DNA of 64,000 bases from an uncultured Bacteroidia bacterium (GTDB lineage: Bacteria > Bacteroidota > Bacteroidia > Bacteroidales > UBA932), in contig CADBAY010000002.1 in assembly GCA_902792815.1 (NCBI GenBank), positions 62,001-126,000 of the forward strand, given 5' to 3'. Positions 10,241 to 21,272 of this stretch are shown here, one piece after another. Position numbers and translations under genes: made by a program. The notes under the pieces are model-generated. The model was not told where the DNA came from and did not search any database. It saw nothing but the letters and a program-made list of their open reading frames with translations. Each line of letters opens with the position of its first letter. The stretch's first letter is position 1.

Positions 10241-11470
10241 TTACCAGTTAAGAATCTTCTTGAAGTCGTAAGCCTCGGGGTCGGGGACATACTTCTTTGC
10301 GGCCTCGTAGTCAGCCGGAGTGATATAGTGGCAGATGTGGCTGTAATACTTGCATGCAATTCCGCCGTTGATATCTACCCTGCGGGGAGGAATCTTGCCC
10401 TCGGCATTCTGAAGGTCGTGCAGATACAGAGGAGATGAGTTGCCGAATGCATCGACATACACCATGCAGCCGGTCTCGCCTTTCTTGAAAAGGTCGTAAA
10501 CACCCATCGCGAGTTCGGAGCAGTAAGAAAGGTCGTAGGCTATAGGATCCTGGCAGCGGACGTCGTATCCGATCTCGACGGGGCGGGTCTTGACTTTCAT
10601 GCCTACCTTTTTGAATTCCTTCTCCAGGAGTTCGTTGAAGAGGACTGCCTTGCTGATCTTGCCGAGCTCGGGATGACCGTGCTCATCGTAGGTCATGTGC
10701 ACGCCGGCGGCCTTGATGTCCTCGGCTGCGAGGTCGTGGAATACGCCCTCGGCCACCACTACGGTGCCGTATCCGACACCCATGATCTTGCGCTTGATAA
10801 TGGCAGAGAGGGTGAGCTTTATTATCTTGTCGATGCTGATCTCGGTCTTGTTGAACATCTCGGGAATGATGGTCATAGGACAGTGGGTGGCCTCGCCTAT
10901 ACCAAGTGCAAGGTGTCCTGCGCTACGACCCATTGCGCTGATAAGCAGCCAGTTACCCGATGTGCGGGCATCCTCGTAAATGGTGCGGGCAATGTGCGCG
11001 CCTTCCTGCTTGGCCGAATTGAATCCAAATGTAGGTGTATTGTTGGGCAGGGGCAGGTCGTTATCGATGGTCTTGGGGACGTGTATATTGGCGATAGGAT
11101 ACTTCTTGGCCTCGAGGAATTTGGCGATACGGTTGGCCGTCGAAGCGGTATCGTCGCCACCTACGGTGACAAGCAGCTTGATATTGTTCTGCTGGAAGAG
11201 CTCCAGGTTAAAGCGCTGCTCGAAATCTTCGTCCGTGGGTTTGAAACGGCTCATCTGAAGATAGGAACCGCCCCTGTTGAAATACGCATCAGCCTTGAAG
11301 AAATCGATGTCCTCGATACGGGGATTATTGTTGAAGAGGCCGCTGTATCCACCGTGCAGACCTATAACGCGATAGCCGCCTTCGATGAATGTTTTGGCAA
11401 CGGAGCAAACGACGGTATTCATGCCCGGAGCCGGGCCGCCGCCGCAAAGAATAATAATAGAATCTTTCAT
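10241..11470 (-). CDS. pfp: 6-phosphofructokinase, predicted pyrophosphate-dependent
   Basis: Glycolytic phosphofructokinase converting fructose 6-phosphate to fructose 1,6-bisphosphate. The phosphoryl-donor motif is VGGDD (103-107) with Asp at the position that is Gly in ATP enzymes. The second diagnostic residue is Lys133 in PKTIDND, again Gly in ATP enzymes. These two residues are the recognised markers for PPi use. D136 is the catalytic base. Other features are GGPAPGMN at the N-terminus and SAMGRSAGHLALGIG in the middle. At 409 residues it is in the range for the PPi type. Expression probably starts from the -7 box at 11502-11509, divergent from ligA. Confidence 0.9.
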   Translation of the reverse strand: MKDSIIILCGGGPAPGMNTVVCSVAKTFIEGGYRVIGLHGGYSGLFNNNPRIEDIDFFKADAYFNRGGSYLQMSRFKPTDEDFEQRFNLELFQQNNIKLLVTVGGDDTASTANRIAKFLEAKKYPIANIHVPKTIDNDLPLPNNTPTFGFNSAKQEGAHIARTIYEDARTSGNWLLISAMGRSAGHLALGIGEATHCPMTIIPEMFNKTEISIDKIIKLTLSAIIKRKIMGVGYGTVVVAEGVFHDLAAEDIKAAGVHMTYDEHGHPELGKISKAVLFNELLEKEFKKVGMKVKTRPVEIGYDVRCQDPIAYDLSYCSELAMGVYDLFKKGETGCMVYVDAFGNSSPLYLHDLQNAEGKIPPRRVDINGGIACKYYSHICHYITPADYEAAKKYVPDPEAYDFKKILNW

Positions 11471-11481
11471 ATTGTTTATAA

Positions 11482-13641
<2,160 letters not shown>

Positions 13642-13642
13642 T

Positions 13643-14572
13643 ATGGGCAGGATACTGGATTTGTTTACCGACCGCATCTGGTCTATCGACACCGACAAAG
13701 TTGCCATGGTGTCAAAGGGGTATGCCCGTCTTGTCACCTTCGTGAAGTTGGTAAGGATTACCATCAACACATTCGCGGAGAACCGTATGGGCTTCCAGTG
13801 CGTTGCTCTCAGCTACTTCGTTACCCTTGCCCTCATACCGCTCCTCGCCTTCGTGTTTGCCATTTCCGGCGGCATGGGCCTGTCCGAGTACCTCGATGCC
13901 TTGCTCCTGATACTTACGCCCAACGTGGACAGCCATTTGCTGCTGCTCATTAAAGAGAAGGCCGGAAACATAATCGACATAGCCCAGAGCGGCGGCGTGG
14001 GTATCATATCCGCACTCATGTTTCTCTGGACGGTCCTGTGGATGATGTTCCAGGTCGAGCGGGTGTTCAACAACGTGTGGGGCATACGCAAGATTCCGCG
14101 CAAAATTTACAAGCGTTTCGGTTTTTACCTTCTGGTGCTTATTCTCACTCCGTTTATAGTGATTATTTTCGGTGTCGGTATAGCATACTACACCAACTTC
14201 ACCATGCTCCTCGGACTGGACCTCTCGGACCTTAAATTCCTTCCGAAGCTTATCGGTTACGTCGGCTTCTACATCATTGCCACCTTTACTTTGAGTGCGA
14301 TGTACAAATTCATCCCGGCTACCAAGGTCAAGTACAAATATGCACTTAAAGCTGCTCTGGTGGGAGCATTGGTATTCGTGGTCTTCCAGTATTTGTACCT
14401 CGAGACTCAGGTTTTCGTTGCCCGTCTGAATACGGTTTACGGAGTTCTGGCCGCCATCCCGCTCTTCCTTATCTGGCTGAATTTCAGCTGGCAGATCATC
14501 ATCTACGGGGCTCAGCTTACATACAGTTTCCAAAACGTCAATAATTACGGCCTTAAGGAGTATCACAGATGA
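13643..14572 (+). CDS. YihY/BrkB family inner-membrane protein
   Basis: Polytopic membrane protein of the YihY/virulence factor BrkB family, once misnamed ribonuclease BN; the biochemical role is unsettled. About six membrane segments are visible from residue 55 on. Family signatures are ALSYFVTLALIPLLAFVFA (53-71), the VERVFNNVWGIRK loop, MYKFIPATKVKYKYALKAAL near 220 and YGVLAAIPLFLIWLNFSWQI near 270. Length, 309 residues, is normal. It lies between ligA (1-base gap) and the RelA/SpoT gene (ATGA overlap at 14569-14572), so it is co-translated with a stringent-response enzyme. Confidence 0.9.
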   Translation: MGRILDLFTDRIWSIDTDKVAMVSKGYARLVTFVKLVRITINTFAENRMGFQCVALSYFVTLALIPLLAFVFAISGGMGLSEYLDALLLILTPNVDSHLLLLIKEKAGNIIDIAQSGGVGIISALMFLWTVLWMMFQVERVFNNVWGIRKIPRKIYKRFGFYLLVLILTPFIVIIFGVGIAYYTNFTMLLGLDLSDLKFLPKLIGYVGFYIIATFTLSAMYKFIPATKVKYKYALKAALVGALVFVVFQYLYLETQVFVARLNTVYGVLAAIPLFLIWLNFSWQIIIYGAQLTYSFQNVNNYGLKEYHR

Positions 14573-16239
14573 GCAGGAAGGTTAATACAGAATTTGATGC
14601 TCTGATGGCCCTGGCCTCCAAGCGCTGCCGGGACGAAAGCGAGCTGCAGGATATTCGCAAGGCCTTCGACCTGGCTTCCAATGCCCACAGCAATGTGCTG
14701 ACCCACACCGGAGAGCCTTATATTCTACGCTCTGTCGACGTGGCCCGTATAGTTCTCGAGAAGGTTGGCCTGGGCTACAAGTCGATCTGCGCCGCCCTTT
14801 TGATGGACGTCCCCGGCAACCTGTACTATACTCTTGACGATATCCGCCTGGGCTTCGGCGACAAGATCGCCCAGCTGGTGGAGGGCCTTCAGAATATCAA
14901 CAAGATTCTGGCAAGCAACAACGCTTCGGTATCGCTTGGAAAGGACGAAGAGAGCGAGCGGCAGGCAGAGAATTTCAAAAGGGTGCTTCTGACCCTCGGC
15001 GACGACGTAAGGGTGGTCTTGATCAAACTCGCCGACCGTCTTCAAGATTGCCGCCACCTTGATACCCTTCCCCGGGCCAAGCGGGACAGGATTCTCTCCG
15101 AGACGATGTTCATCTTCATTCCGCTTGCACACAGGCTGGGTCTGTACAGCATCAAGTCTGAGATGGAGAACTACTGGCTAAAATACGAGCAGCCGCAGGC
15201 TTACACCGACATCATGAGCCGCATCGACAAGGATGTGCTGGCCCGTACCCGTGACGTTGACGAATTCATTGCTCCGATAAACGCTGCGCTGACCGAGAAG
15301 GGTTATGTCTTCGAGATCAAAAAGCGTATCAAGACTCCGTACTCCATCTGGTACAAGATGAAGAACAAAGGAGTCCCTTACGAGCAAATTTATGATATCT
15401 ACGCGGTCCGTATCATATTCGATCCGGCTAGTCCCCAGACCGAGCGCGAGCAGGCGTACGCCATCTACTCCATAATCACCCGTATGTACACCGACAAACC
15501 CTCCCGTACCCGCGACTGGATTAAACAGCCAAAGACCAACGGCTACGAGGCCCTGCACTGCACTCTTATGAGCAAGGCCGGCATATGGGTAGAGGTGCAG
15601 ATACGCTCCAGGCGCATGGACGATATTGCCGAAAAGGGTATTGCCGCGCATTGGTCGTACAAGAAAGACGGTTATCTCTCCGAGGCGGGGAGCGACGTCG
15701 ACAACTGGCTGGTAAAGATACAGGAGATACTCGGCAGCGGAGACATCAATTCCCTTGAAATGCTGGATATTATCCAGGATGACATCCTCCCCAACGAGAT
15801 CGTGGTCTTTACCCCCATGGGCGAGCAACTGAGCATCCCCAAAGGCTCCACGGCTCTGGATTTTGCTTACCGCATCCATACCAATATCGGCAACAGCGCC
15901 ATCGCGGCCAAGGTAAACATGAAGCTCGCTCCCCTCTCACGCAAGCTGAAAGCCGGAGACCAGGTGGAGATCATAACTGCGCGGAATGCCTCTCCCAAGA
16001 CCTCGTGGCTCAGTTTTCTCCACACCGGTAGCGCGAGGCGGAAGGTCCTCGAGTACATCAAGGCCAACGATCCTGACGCCTTGCAGTTAGCCGAAAACAT
16101 GATCAGCCGCAAGCCGGAAGAAGTGTCAATACGCGTCAACCTGCTGGGAATCAATCATCCCGGGCTTGCCGAAGAAATAGTAAACGCTCTCAAAAAAATA
16201 GACGGCATAGAAGATGTGTCGATAAGTGAATTGCAATGA
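14569..16239 (+). CDS. Short RelA/SpoT-family (p)ppGpp synthetase with degenerate hydrolase domain
   Basis: Alarmone synthetase of the RelA/SpoT family. The synthetase domain (about 235-365) looks intact: KKRIKTPYSIWYKM G-loop (251-264), YDIYAVRI with D276, NGYEALH (324-330) and VEVQIRS with E342. The N-terminal HD hydrolase domain (about 30-195) has lost key residues: EPYILRSVDVA has Arg-Ser where active enzymes have His-Pro, AALLMDVPGN replaces LLHDVVED, and LADRLQD replaces LADRLHN. A TGS domain spans about 410-470. Only about 85 residues follow, ending in what looks like the first half of an ACT domain, so at 556 residues it lacks the helical, zinc-finger and full ACT regions. Probably synthetase-only. 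Confidence 0.88.
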   Translation: MSRKVNTEFDALMALASKRCRDESELQDIRKAFDLASNAHSNVLTHTGEPYILRSVDVARIVLEKVGLGYKSICAALLMDVPGNLYYTLDDIRLGFGDKIAQLVEGLQNINKILASNNASVSLGKDEESERQAENFKRVLLTLGDDVRVVLIKLADRLQDCRHLDTLPRAKRDRILSETMFIFIPLAHRLGLYSIKSEMENYWLKYEQPQAYTDIMSRIDKDVLARTRDVDEFIAPINAALTEKGYVFEIKKRIKTPYSIWYKMKNKGVPYEQIYDIYAVRIIFDPASPQTEREQAYAIYSIITRMYTDKPSRTRDWIKQPKTNGYEALHCTLMSKAGIWVEVQIRSRRMDDIAEKGIAAHWSYKKDGYLSEAGSDVDNWLVKIQEILGSGDINSLEMLDIIQDDILPNEIVVFTPMGEQLSIPKGSTALDFAYRIHTNIGNSAIAAKVNMKLAPLSRKLKAGDQVEIITARNASPKTSWLSFLHTGSARRKVLEYIKANDPDALQLAENMISRKPEEVSIRVNLLGINHPGLAEEIVNALKKIDGIEDVSISELQ

Positions 16240-18029
16240 AGCTAAAACGATTCATACCCCTGCTTATCTCGGCGGCGATATTCGTCCCCATGCTTTTCGT
16301 GCACTCCTGTGCCAACACTACTCAGGCTCCTACCGGAGGCCTGAAGGATACCCTGCCGCCGCTTATCATCGACATCAATCCCCTTCCCGGAGCCGTGGGC
16401 GTCCCTGTGTCGGGGGCCAAGATCATATTCCGTTTCGACGAATACGTCAACATCAAGAACCCCAAGAACATTTTCCTCTCGCCTCCGCAGGCCAAGCCCC
16501 CCAAGGCCAGGATCAAAGACAAGTTCCTGGTGGTCCAGTTCGAGGAGCCTCTCGATTCGAATACGACCTACACCCTTAACTTGACCAACGCCCTGGCCGA
16601 CAATAATGAGGGAAACATGTTCCCCGGCTACACTTATGTGTTCTCTACCGGCCCCTCTATCGACTCCCTGCTCATCTGCGGTGTGGTGCAGGACTGCAAT
16701 ACCTTGCGTCCTGTCAAGGAGGCGACCGTGCTTTTGTATAAAGACCTTTCCGACTCGGCCGTATTCCTTCACAGGCCAGATGCGGCTATCAAGACTGACG
16801 ACTGGGGCTACTTCTGCCTCCCCTACCTCGCCGATACGCTCTACCGCCTGTATGCCATAAAGGATGAGAGCAACAACAATATCTATGACCCTGACACCGA
16901 CCTGGTGGGATTCGTGGACTCGTTGATACGCCCTGTCAAACGGGTAGTCGATACACTCCCCGAGATGCTCAAGTACGATATGCTTGACACCCTTATGTGC
17001 GAGGCCCGTCCTAAAGATTTCAAGATACGTCTTTTCCGTGAGAAACCCAGCAAGCAGTTCCTGGTGAACAAGGTCCGTACCGACGACAGGAGCGCCTACA
17101 TAACATTTATGGCTCCTTATGTCTGGATCGATTCTTTGTGGGTTAAAGGTTTCAAAGCATCGGAGCTCATTACCCAGTTCAACGTGCTCCAGGACAGCCT
17201 CGAGATCTGGATCAATAACCGCAAGCCTGCGCCGGACACTCTGCATCTGTTTGTCAACTACCGCAAAACCGATTCTCTGGGCGTACCCCGTCCCACCCTC
17301 GAGCATCTCAAACTCACTATGCCGGAGGGCCGCAGGGTGCTTCAGAAGATGCAGCGCAAGAGCATCAAAAAAGAAGATACGACTTGCGTGCTCAAACTCA
17401 CGGCGACTCCCGAAACGGTAGAGCAGAACGGAATTGAACTGGAGTTCAAGCACCCTATTGTGTACGAAAAGTTCGACTCGCTTGACTTCCGCTACCGTAA
17501 CCCCAAGCAGAAAGAATTCAAGGGTTCGGTTACCGTGGAGCGTGATACGGTCAATCTGAGACGCTACATCATAAGGCCGACCGAAAAGATGCTTCCCGGC
17601 TACGAATATACTCTCAAGGTCCCGCACCATGCCTTCCGTAACATCAACGGTTTCTATTCCGACAGTACCGAAGTCAAAGTTTCCCTCCCTACCGACGAGA
17701 AACTCAGCATCCTCCGCACTCCTATGTCGCGCGTTGACAGGAAGATTATCGTTGACCTGCTGGACGAGAGCCGGAAAAAGACCCTCCGCAGCTACATCAT
17801 CGATTCGGATACGGTCCTTGAGTTCCCTTATCTCCAGGAAGGCAAGTACAGCATACGCATTACCGACGACGGTAACAGGAATACCATTGTAGATACCGGT
17901 TCCATCCTTGAGCACCGCCAGCCTGAAGCTGTGCTGTTCTTTACCATAGGAGACAAAGACTACATTGAGATTCCTCCCAGCGCCGAGGTGGAACAGGAAA
18001 TTGACGTCAAAGCTTTGTTTGAACAATGA
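16236..18029 (+). CDS. Ig-like (Big_5) domain lipoprotein
   Basis: Predicted exported lipoprotein with Cys25 in FVHSC after a hydrophobic signal. An N-terminal Ig-like domain of the bacterial Big_5 kind (about 44-137) has DTLPPLIIDINPLPGAVGVP, IIFRFDEYVNI and LDSNTTYTLNLTNALADNNEG. A carboxypeptidase-regulatory-like or transthyretin-like beta region (about 145-225) follows. The rest is beta-rich without recognised motifs. Such 500-600 residue proteins are widespread in Bacteroidetes but functionally uncharacterised. The start overlaps the RelA/SpoT stop by 4 bases and the stop overlaps the next OMP gene by 4 bases. Confidence 0.82.
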   Translation: MKLKRFIPLLISAAIFVPMLFVHSCANTTQAPTGGLKDTLPPLIIDINPLPGAVGVPVSGAKIIFRFDEYVNIKNPKNIFLSPPQAKPPKARIKDKFLVVQFEEPLDSNTTYTLNLTNALADNNEGNMFPGYTYVFSTGPSIDSLLICGVVQDCNTLRPVKEATVLLYKDLSDSAVFLHRPDAAIKTDDWGYFCLPYLADTLYRLYAIKDESNNNIYDPDTDLVGFVDSLIRPVKRVVDTLPEMLKYDMLDTLMCEARPKDFKIRLFREKPSKQFLVNKVRTDDRSAYITFMAPYVWIDSLWVKGFKASELITQFNVLQDSLEIWINNRKPAPDTLHLFVNYRKTDSLGVPRPTLEHLKLTMPEGRRVLQKMQRKSIKKEDTTCVLKLTATPETVEQNGIELEFKHPIVYEKFDSLDFRYRNPKQKEFKGSVTVERDTVNLRRYIIRPTEKMLPGYEYTLKVPHHAFRNINGFYSDSTEVKVSLPTDEKLSILRTPMSRVDRKIIVDLLDESRKKTLRSYIIDSDTVLEFPYLQEGKYSIRITDDGNRNTIVDTGSILEHRQPEAVLFFTIGDKDYIEIPPSAEVEQEIDVKALFEQ

Positions 18030-18883
18030 AGAAACTGATTCTCATTCTCCCCTTCCTGATTTGCGCCTGCCTCCTGAGGGCGCAGACCGATTCGCTGGTG
18101 TTCACCGATGAATACCTCGATACGGTTGTACTCCGGAAGGCCGAGTCGATAAACGACTATCACATGATTGGCGTCAATTACGGTGTCACGTTCTCGACGG
18201 TTTATTTCAACCCCGACAAGATGGGCACTGATTTCCGTTTCAATCCGACATATTTTTCAATAATGTACACCCACTACGAGAAAATGTTCAACTATCTGCC
18301 TTACTTCGGCATTACCCTGGGTTTCTCCTATTCGCACGAGGGGTGTACTTTCCGCGACAATCCTGAAACAGGTTACCCCATGGGTTATATAGACGGGGCG
18401 ACCGATGTTTCCATCACCACCATGGAGATGCCAGCCATGATGCATTTCCACGTGGACGCCGCTCCTACCAAGATTATGGCAAACCTTGGCGGGTATGTCG
18501 GCTACAGGACGCAGATCGAGCGCAGCGGAATATATATGGATGCCGAATACGCGGACAAATTCCGCGACTATGAATACCGCTTCGACTATGGTATAATCGG
18601 TGGAGCAGGCATTGCGTTCATGATAGATCCTATCGAGCTTCATTTCAATATCCTTGCCCGATGGAGCATGCAGAGCCTGTATGAACCGGACTATTTCAAT
18701 GAGACATTCCACCCGTACAACACATATTATTACCGATATGCCAATCCTATAGACATTTCGGTTACGGCGGGTATTTATTTCCAGCTCACCAAGCGTACGG
18801 GCAAGACAAGCAAGCAACTTAAGAAACAAGCCAGAGATATTGTGTATGGAACGACTGACAACACTGCAAGTCAAGATAGGTGA
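18026..18883 (+). CDS. Outer-membrane beta-barrel protein (PorT-like)
   Basis: Predicted outer-membrane protein of 285 residues with a cleavable signal (1-20, ending CLLRAQ). The body shows amphipathic strands such as YFGITLGFSYSHEGCTF, KIMANLGGYVGYRTQIER and IGGAGIAFMIDPIELHFNIL, compatible with a small barrel. Its last strand, ISVTAGIYFQLTKR near 245-260, is followed by a polar tail that overlaps the ispG start by 38 bases. Function unknown; coupling to the Ig-like lipoprotein suggests the two may act together at the envelope. Confidence 0.75.
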   Translation: MKKLILILPFLICACLLRAQTDSLVFTDEYLDTVVLRKAESINDYHMIGVNYGVTFSTVYFNPDKMGTDFRFNPTYFSIMYTHYEKMFNYLPYFGITLGFSYSHEGCTFRDNPETGYPMGYIDGATDVSITTMEMPAMMHFHVDAAPTKIMANLGGYVGYRTQIERSGIYMDAEYADKFRDYEYRFDYGIIGGAGIAFMIDPIELHFNILARWSMQSLYEPDYFNETFHPYNTYYYRYANPIDISVTAGIYFQLTKRTGKTSKQLKKQARDIVYGTTDNTASQDR

Positions 18884-20084
18884 CGATGTGGTAATCGGCG
18901 GCGGAGCGCCGGTGGTGGTGCAGACGATGTGCAACACTCACACATCCGACGTACAGGCCACTGTGGCCCAATGCCTTGAACTTGCCGCGGCCGGGGCACA
19001 AATGATACGAATCACTGTGCCTGGCTTGCAGGACGTCCCGTCCGTCAGGGAGATTCATTCCATTCTCCGCGGACAGGGATGCCGTGTTCCTCTTGTAGCT
19101 GATATTCATTTCTCGGCCGATACTGCGATCGCCTGCGCCCAAGTGGTTGAAAAGGTGCGTATCAATCCCGGCAATTTTCATCCCGACCATCAAAAAGCGA
19201 GGAGCAAGTTCGCCGAATTCCTGGAGGTGTGCAAAGCCCACGGAACGGCTGTCAGGGTAGGTCTCAATCATGGCTCGTTGGGTAAATACATCACAGAGCT
19301 TTACGGCAATACGCCCTATGCCATGGCAAAGGCGGCTATGGAGTGGCTGGACATGTGCGCTGATGCTTCGTTTTTCAACGTGGTAATCTCGCTCAAAGCA
19401 TCCAACACCGTTGTAATGGTACAAGCTTACCGTGAGCTGGTCAAACTCATGAAAGAGCGCAAGCTCATGTTCCCTCTTCACCTTGGCGTTACTGAAGCCG
19501 GAAACGGCGATGCAGGCAGAATTAAATCTTGTGTGGGCATTGCATCGCTGCTGAGGGAAGGAATTGGCGATACCATACGTGTATCTCTCACCGAACCGCC
19601 TGTAAAAGAGATTCCTGTAGCTCGTCATATCGTTGATTATTTCAGCCGTCCCGAAGGCTTCGAACCCGACCCCATGCTGGATGCGGCAATTCTCTGGGGT
19701 CCCCGTCTTCTTGACCGTGAGATAGATGCTATCCCTCCTGAAGCCGGGCTAAGCCCCTATCTTGAAGATGAGATTATGCAGGCGTCAAGGCGCCGTTTCT
19801 ACAGGCCTGAGTACATAGCCTGTCCCGGATGCGGCCGCACGATGTACCGCCTGGAAGAGACATTTGAGGAAGTCAAGAGACGCACCGCCCATCTCAAAGG
19901 AATGGTGATAGCCGTGATGGGTTGCATAGTCAACGGACCCGGCGAGATGGCCGACGCCGACTGGGGCTATGTGGGAGAAGGCGGCGGAAGAGTATCCATC
20001 TACCACAACGGCCAAAGGGTCCTTGCCCATATCCCCGACAATGAGGCTATAGACAAGCTCCTTGAACTGATAGAGAAATCCTGA
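18846..20084 (+). CDS. ispG: 4-hydroxy-3-methylbut-2-en-1-yl diphosphate synthase (short form)
   Basis: Penultimate enzyme of the MEP isoprenoid pathway, a [4Fe-4S] protein that reduces methylerythritol cyclodiphosphate to HMBPP. TIM-barrel motifs include VQTMCNTHTSDV, LVADIHFSADTA, VRINPGNF and LHLGVTEAG. The cluster-binding C-terminal domain has CPGCGRT and GCIVNGPGE, supplying the three Cys and the Glu ligand. The ATG at 18846 is chosen over the TTG at 18840 and overlaps the OMP gene by 38 bases. At 412 residues it lacks the roughly 200-residue inserted domain usual in Bacteroidetes IspG; only about 50 extra residues sit between barrel and cluster domain. Confidence 0.93.
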   Translation: MERLTTLQVKIGDDVVIGGGAPVVVQTMCNTHTSDVQATVAQCLELAAAGAQMIRITVPGLQDVPSVREIHSILRGQGCRVPLVADIHFSADTAIACAQVVEKVRINPGNFHPDHQKARSKFAEFLEVCKAHGTAVRVGLNHGSLGKYITELYGNTPYAMAKAAMEWLDMCADASFFNVVISLKASNTVVMVQAYRELVKLMKERKLMFPLHLGVTEAGNGDAGRIKSCVGIASLLREGIGDTIRVSLTEPPVKEIPVARHIVDYFSRPEGFEPDPMLDAAILWGPRLLDREIDAIPPEAGLSPYLEDEIMQASRRRFYRPEYIACPGCGRTMYRLEETFEEVKRRTAHLKGMVIAVMGCIVNGPGEMADADWGYVGEGGGRVSIYHNGQRVLAHIPDNEAIDKLLELIEKS

Positions 20085-21272
20085 TTATTCTACGTATAGC
20101 AGAAGCCCCTTAAGGTATTCACCTTCAGGGTGATAAATGCTTACCGGATGGTCTCCGCCCTGGCACAGGCGGTCTACTATCCTTACGCTCCGGCCGGTTT
20201 GAGCGGCAGCGCTGAAAACAAGCTGCGCAAAAGCAATCTTGTCCACTACCTGCGAGCAGCTGAACGTAAATACAAGCCCTCCGGGTGCGACCCTCCCGAT
20301 TGCCGCGGCATTGAGCCTTTGATATGCGCGAAGGGCGTTTTTCAAAACCCCGCGGTGCTTTGCGAATGCGGGAGGATCAACTATTATCATATCATACTTT
20401 CCTTCCGGTGCCGCGGCAAGAAAGTCTATTGCATCGGTGCAATATGAATTGTGCTTTTCCGCTTTGCCGGTAAGCGCCACGTTCCGGTCTACAAGCGCCA
20501 TGGCCTTGGCGGAAGAATCGACACTGTCGACTTGCGCGGCTCCTTGCTCAAGAGCATATACGCTGAAGCCGCCGGTATAGCAGAACAGGTTAAGTACGTG
20601 GCGTCCTGCGGCATACTTGCCTACCAGATAGCGGTTGTCCCTCTGGTCGAGAAAGAAACCGGTCTTCTGCCCCTCTTCCCAATTGACAAGGAAAGAATGT
20701 CCGTTTTCGAGCACGCATGTTTCCGCGCTGTTGAACGAAGGGGCTTTGTACAGGTAACCATCCACAAGTTCAAGCCCCGCCTTGAAAGGCGCGGTAGATG
20801 AACTCTTGTCGTAAACGGCCTTCAATGACTCTCCGAATACTGCCTGAAGAGCCTCGCAAATGCTTTTCTTTGCGCGAAACATGCCCACGCTGTGGGCCTG
20901 AAGCACGCAAACGCCATCATACCAGTCGATAATCAAGCCGGGAAGACCGTCTCCCTCGCCGTGGACGAGCCTGAAGCAGTTGGTCGATGAAGACGGCAAG
21001 CCTATAGCTTCACGTTCCAGGCGTGCACGCTCGATAGCGATTTTCCAAAAAACGGGAGACAACGGGTCGCCGGAGAAGCTCAGCACCCTTACCGCAATGG
21101 ATCCGATCTGGTAATGCCCCGATGCAAGGAACTCCCCCTCTGCGCTGTGTACGGCAACTATGTCACCCTCGCGCGGGGAACCCTGAATCTGTGCAATCGC
21201 CCCGGAAAACACCCAAGGGTGAAAGCGGCGCAGAGACTCATCCCTGCCCTTCTTCAGTATTACTTTTATCAT
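20085..21272 (-). CDS. Class I SAM-dependent rRNA methyltransferase (RlmI-like)
   Basis: RNA m5C methyltransferase resembling 23S rRNA C1962 methyltransferase RlmI. Domains are an N-terminal PUA-like RNA-binding domain (about 1-75, HPWVFSGAIAQIQG and SGHYQIGSIAVRVL), a central region with EGDGLPGLIIDWYDG, and a Rossmann methyltransferase core with TGFFLDQRDNR, VLNLFCYTGGFSVYAL, MIIVDPPAFAKH and FSCSQVVD, whose Cys fits the catalytic residue. Length, 395 residues, is normal. It starts within the upstream exonuclease gene (35-base overlap) and its stop abuts that of convergent ispG. Confidence 0.9.
   Translation of the reverse strand: MIKVILKKGRDESLRRFHPWVFSGAIAQIQGSPREGDIVAVHSAEGEFLASGHYQIGSIAVRVLSFSGDPLSPVFWKIAIERARLEREAIGLPSSSTNCFRLVHGEGDGLPGLIIDWYDGVCVLQAHSVGMFRAKKSICEALQAVFGESLKAVYDKSSSTAPFKAGLELVDGYLYKAPSFNSAETCVLENGHSFLVNWEEGQKTGFFLDQRDNRYLVGKYAAGRHVLNLFCYTGGFSVYALEQGAAQVDSVDSSAKAMALVDRNVALTGKAEKHNSYCTDAIDFLAAAPEGKYDMIIVDPPAFAKHRGVLKNALRAYQRLNAAAIGRVAPGGLVFTFSCSQVVDKIAFAQLVFSAAAQTGRSVRIVDRLCQGGDHPVSIYHPEGEYLKGLLLYVE

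Noticed and set aside
16242..18026. 594-codon open frame on the minus strand opposite the Ig-like lipoprotein
   Set aside because: It lies wholly opposite a gene with a signal peptide and recognised Ig domain, has no start signal or plausible domain, and long antisense frames are common in this codon usage.
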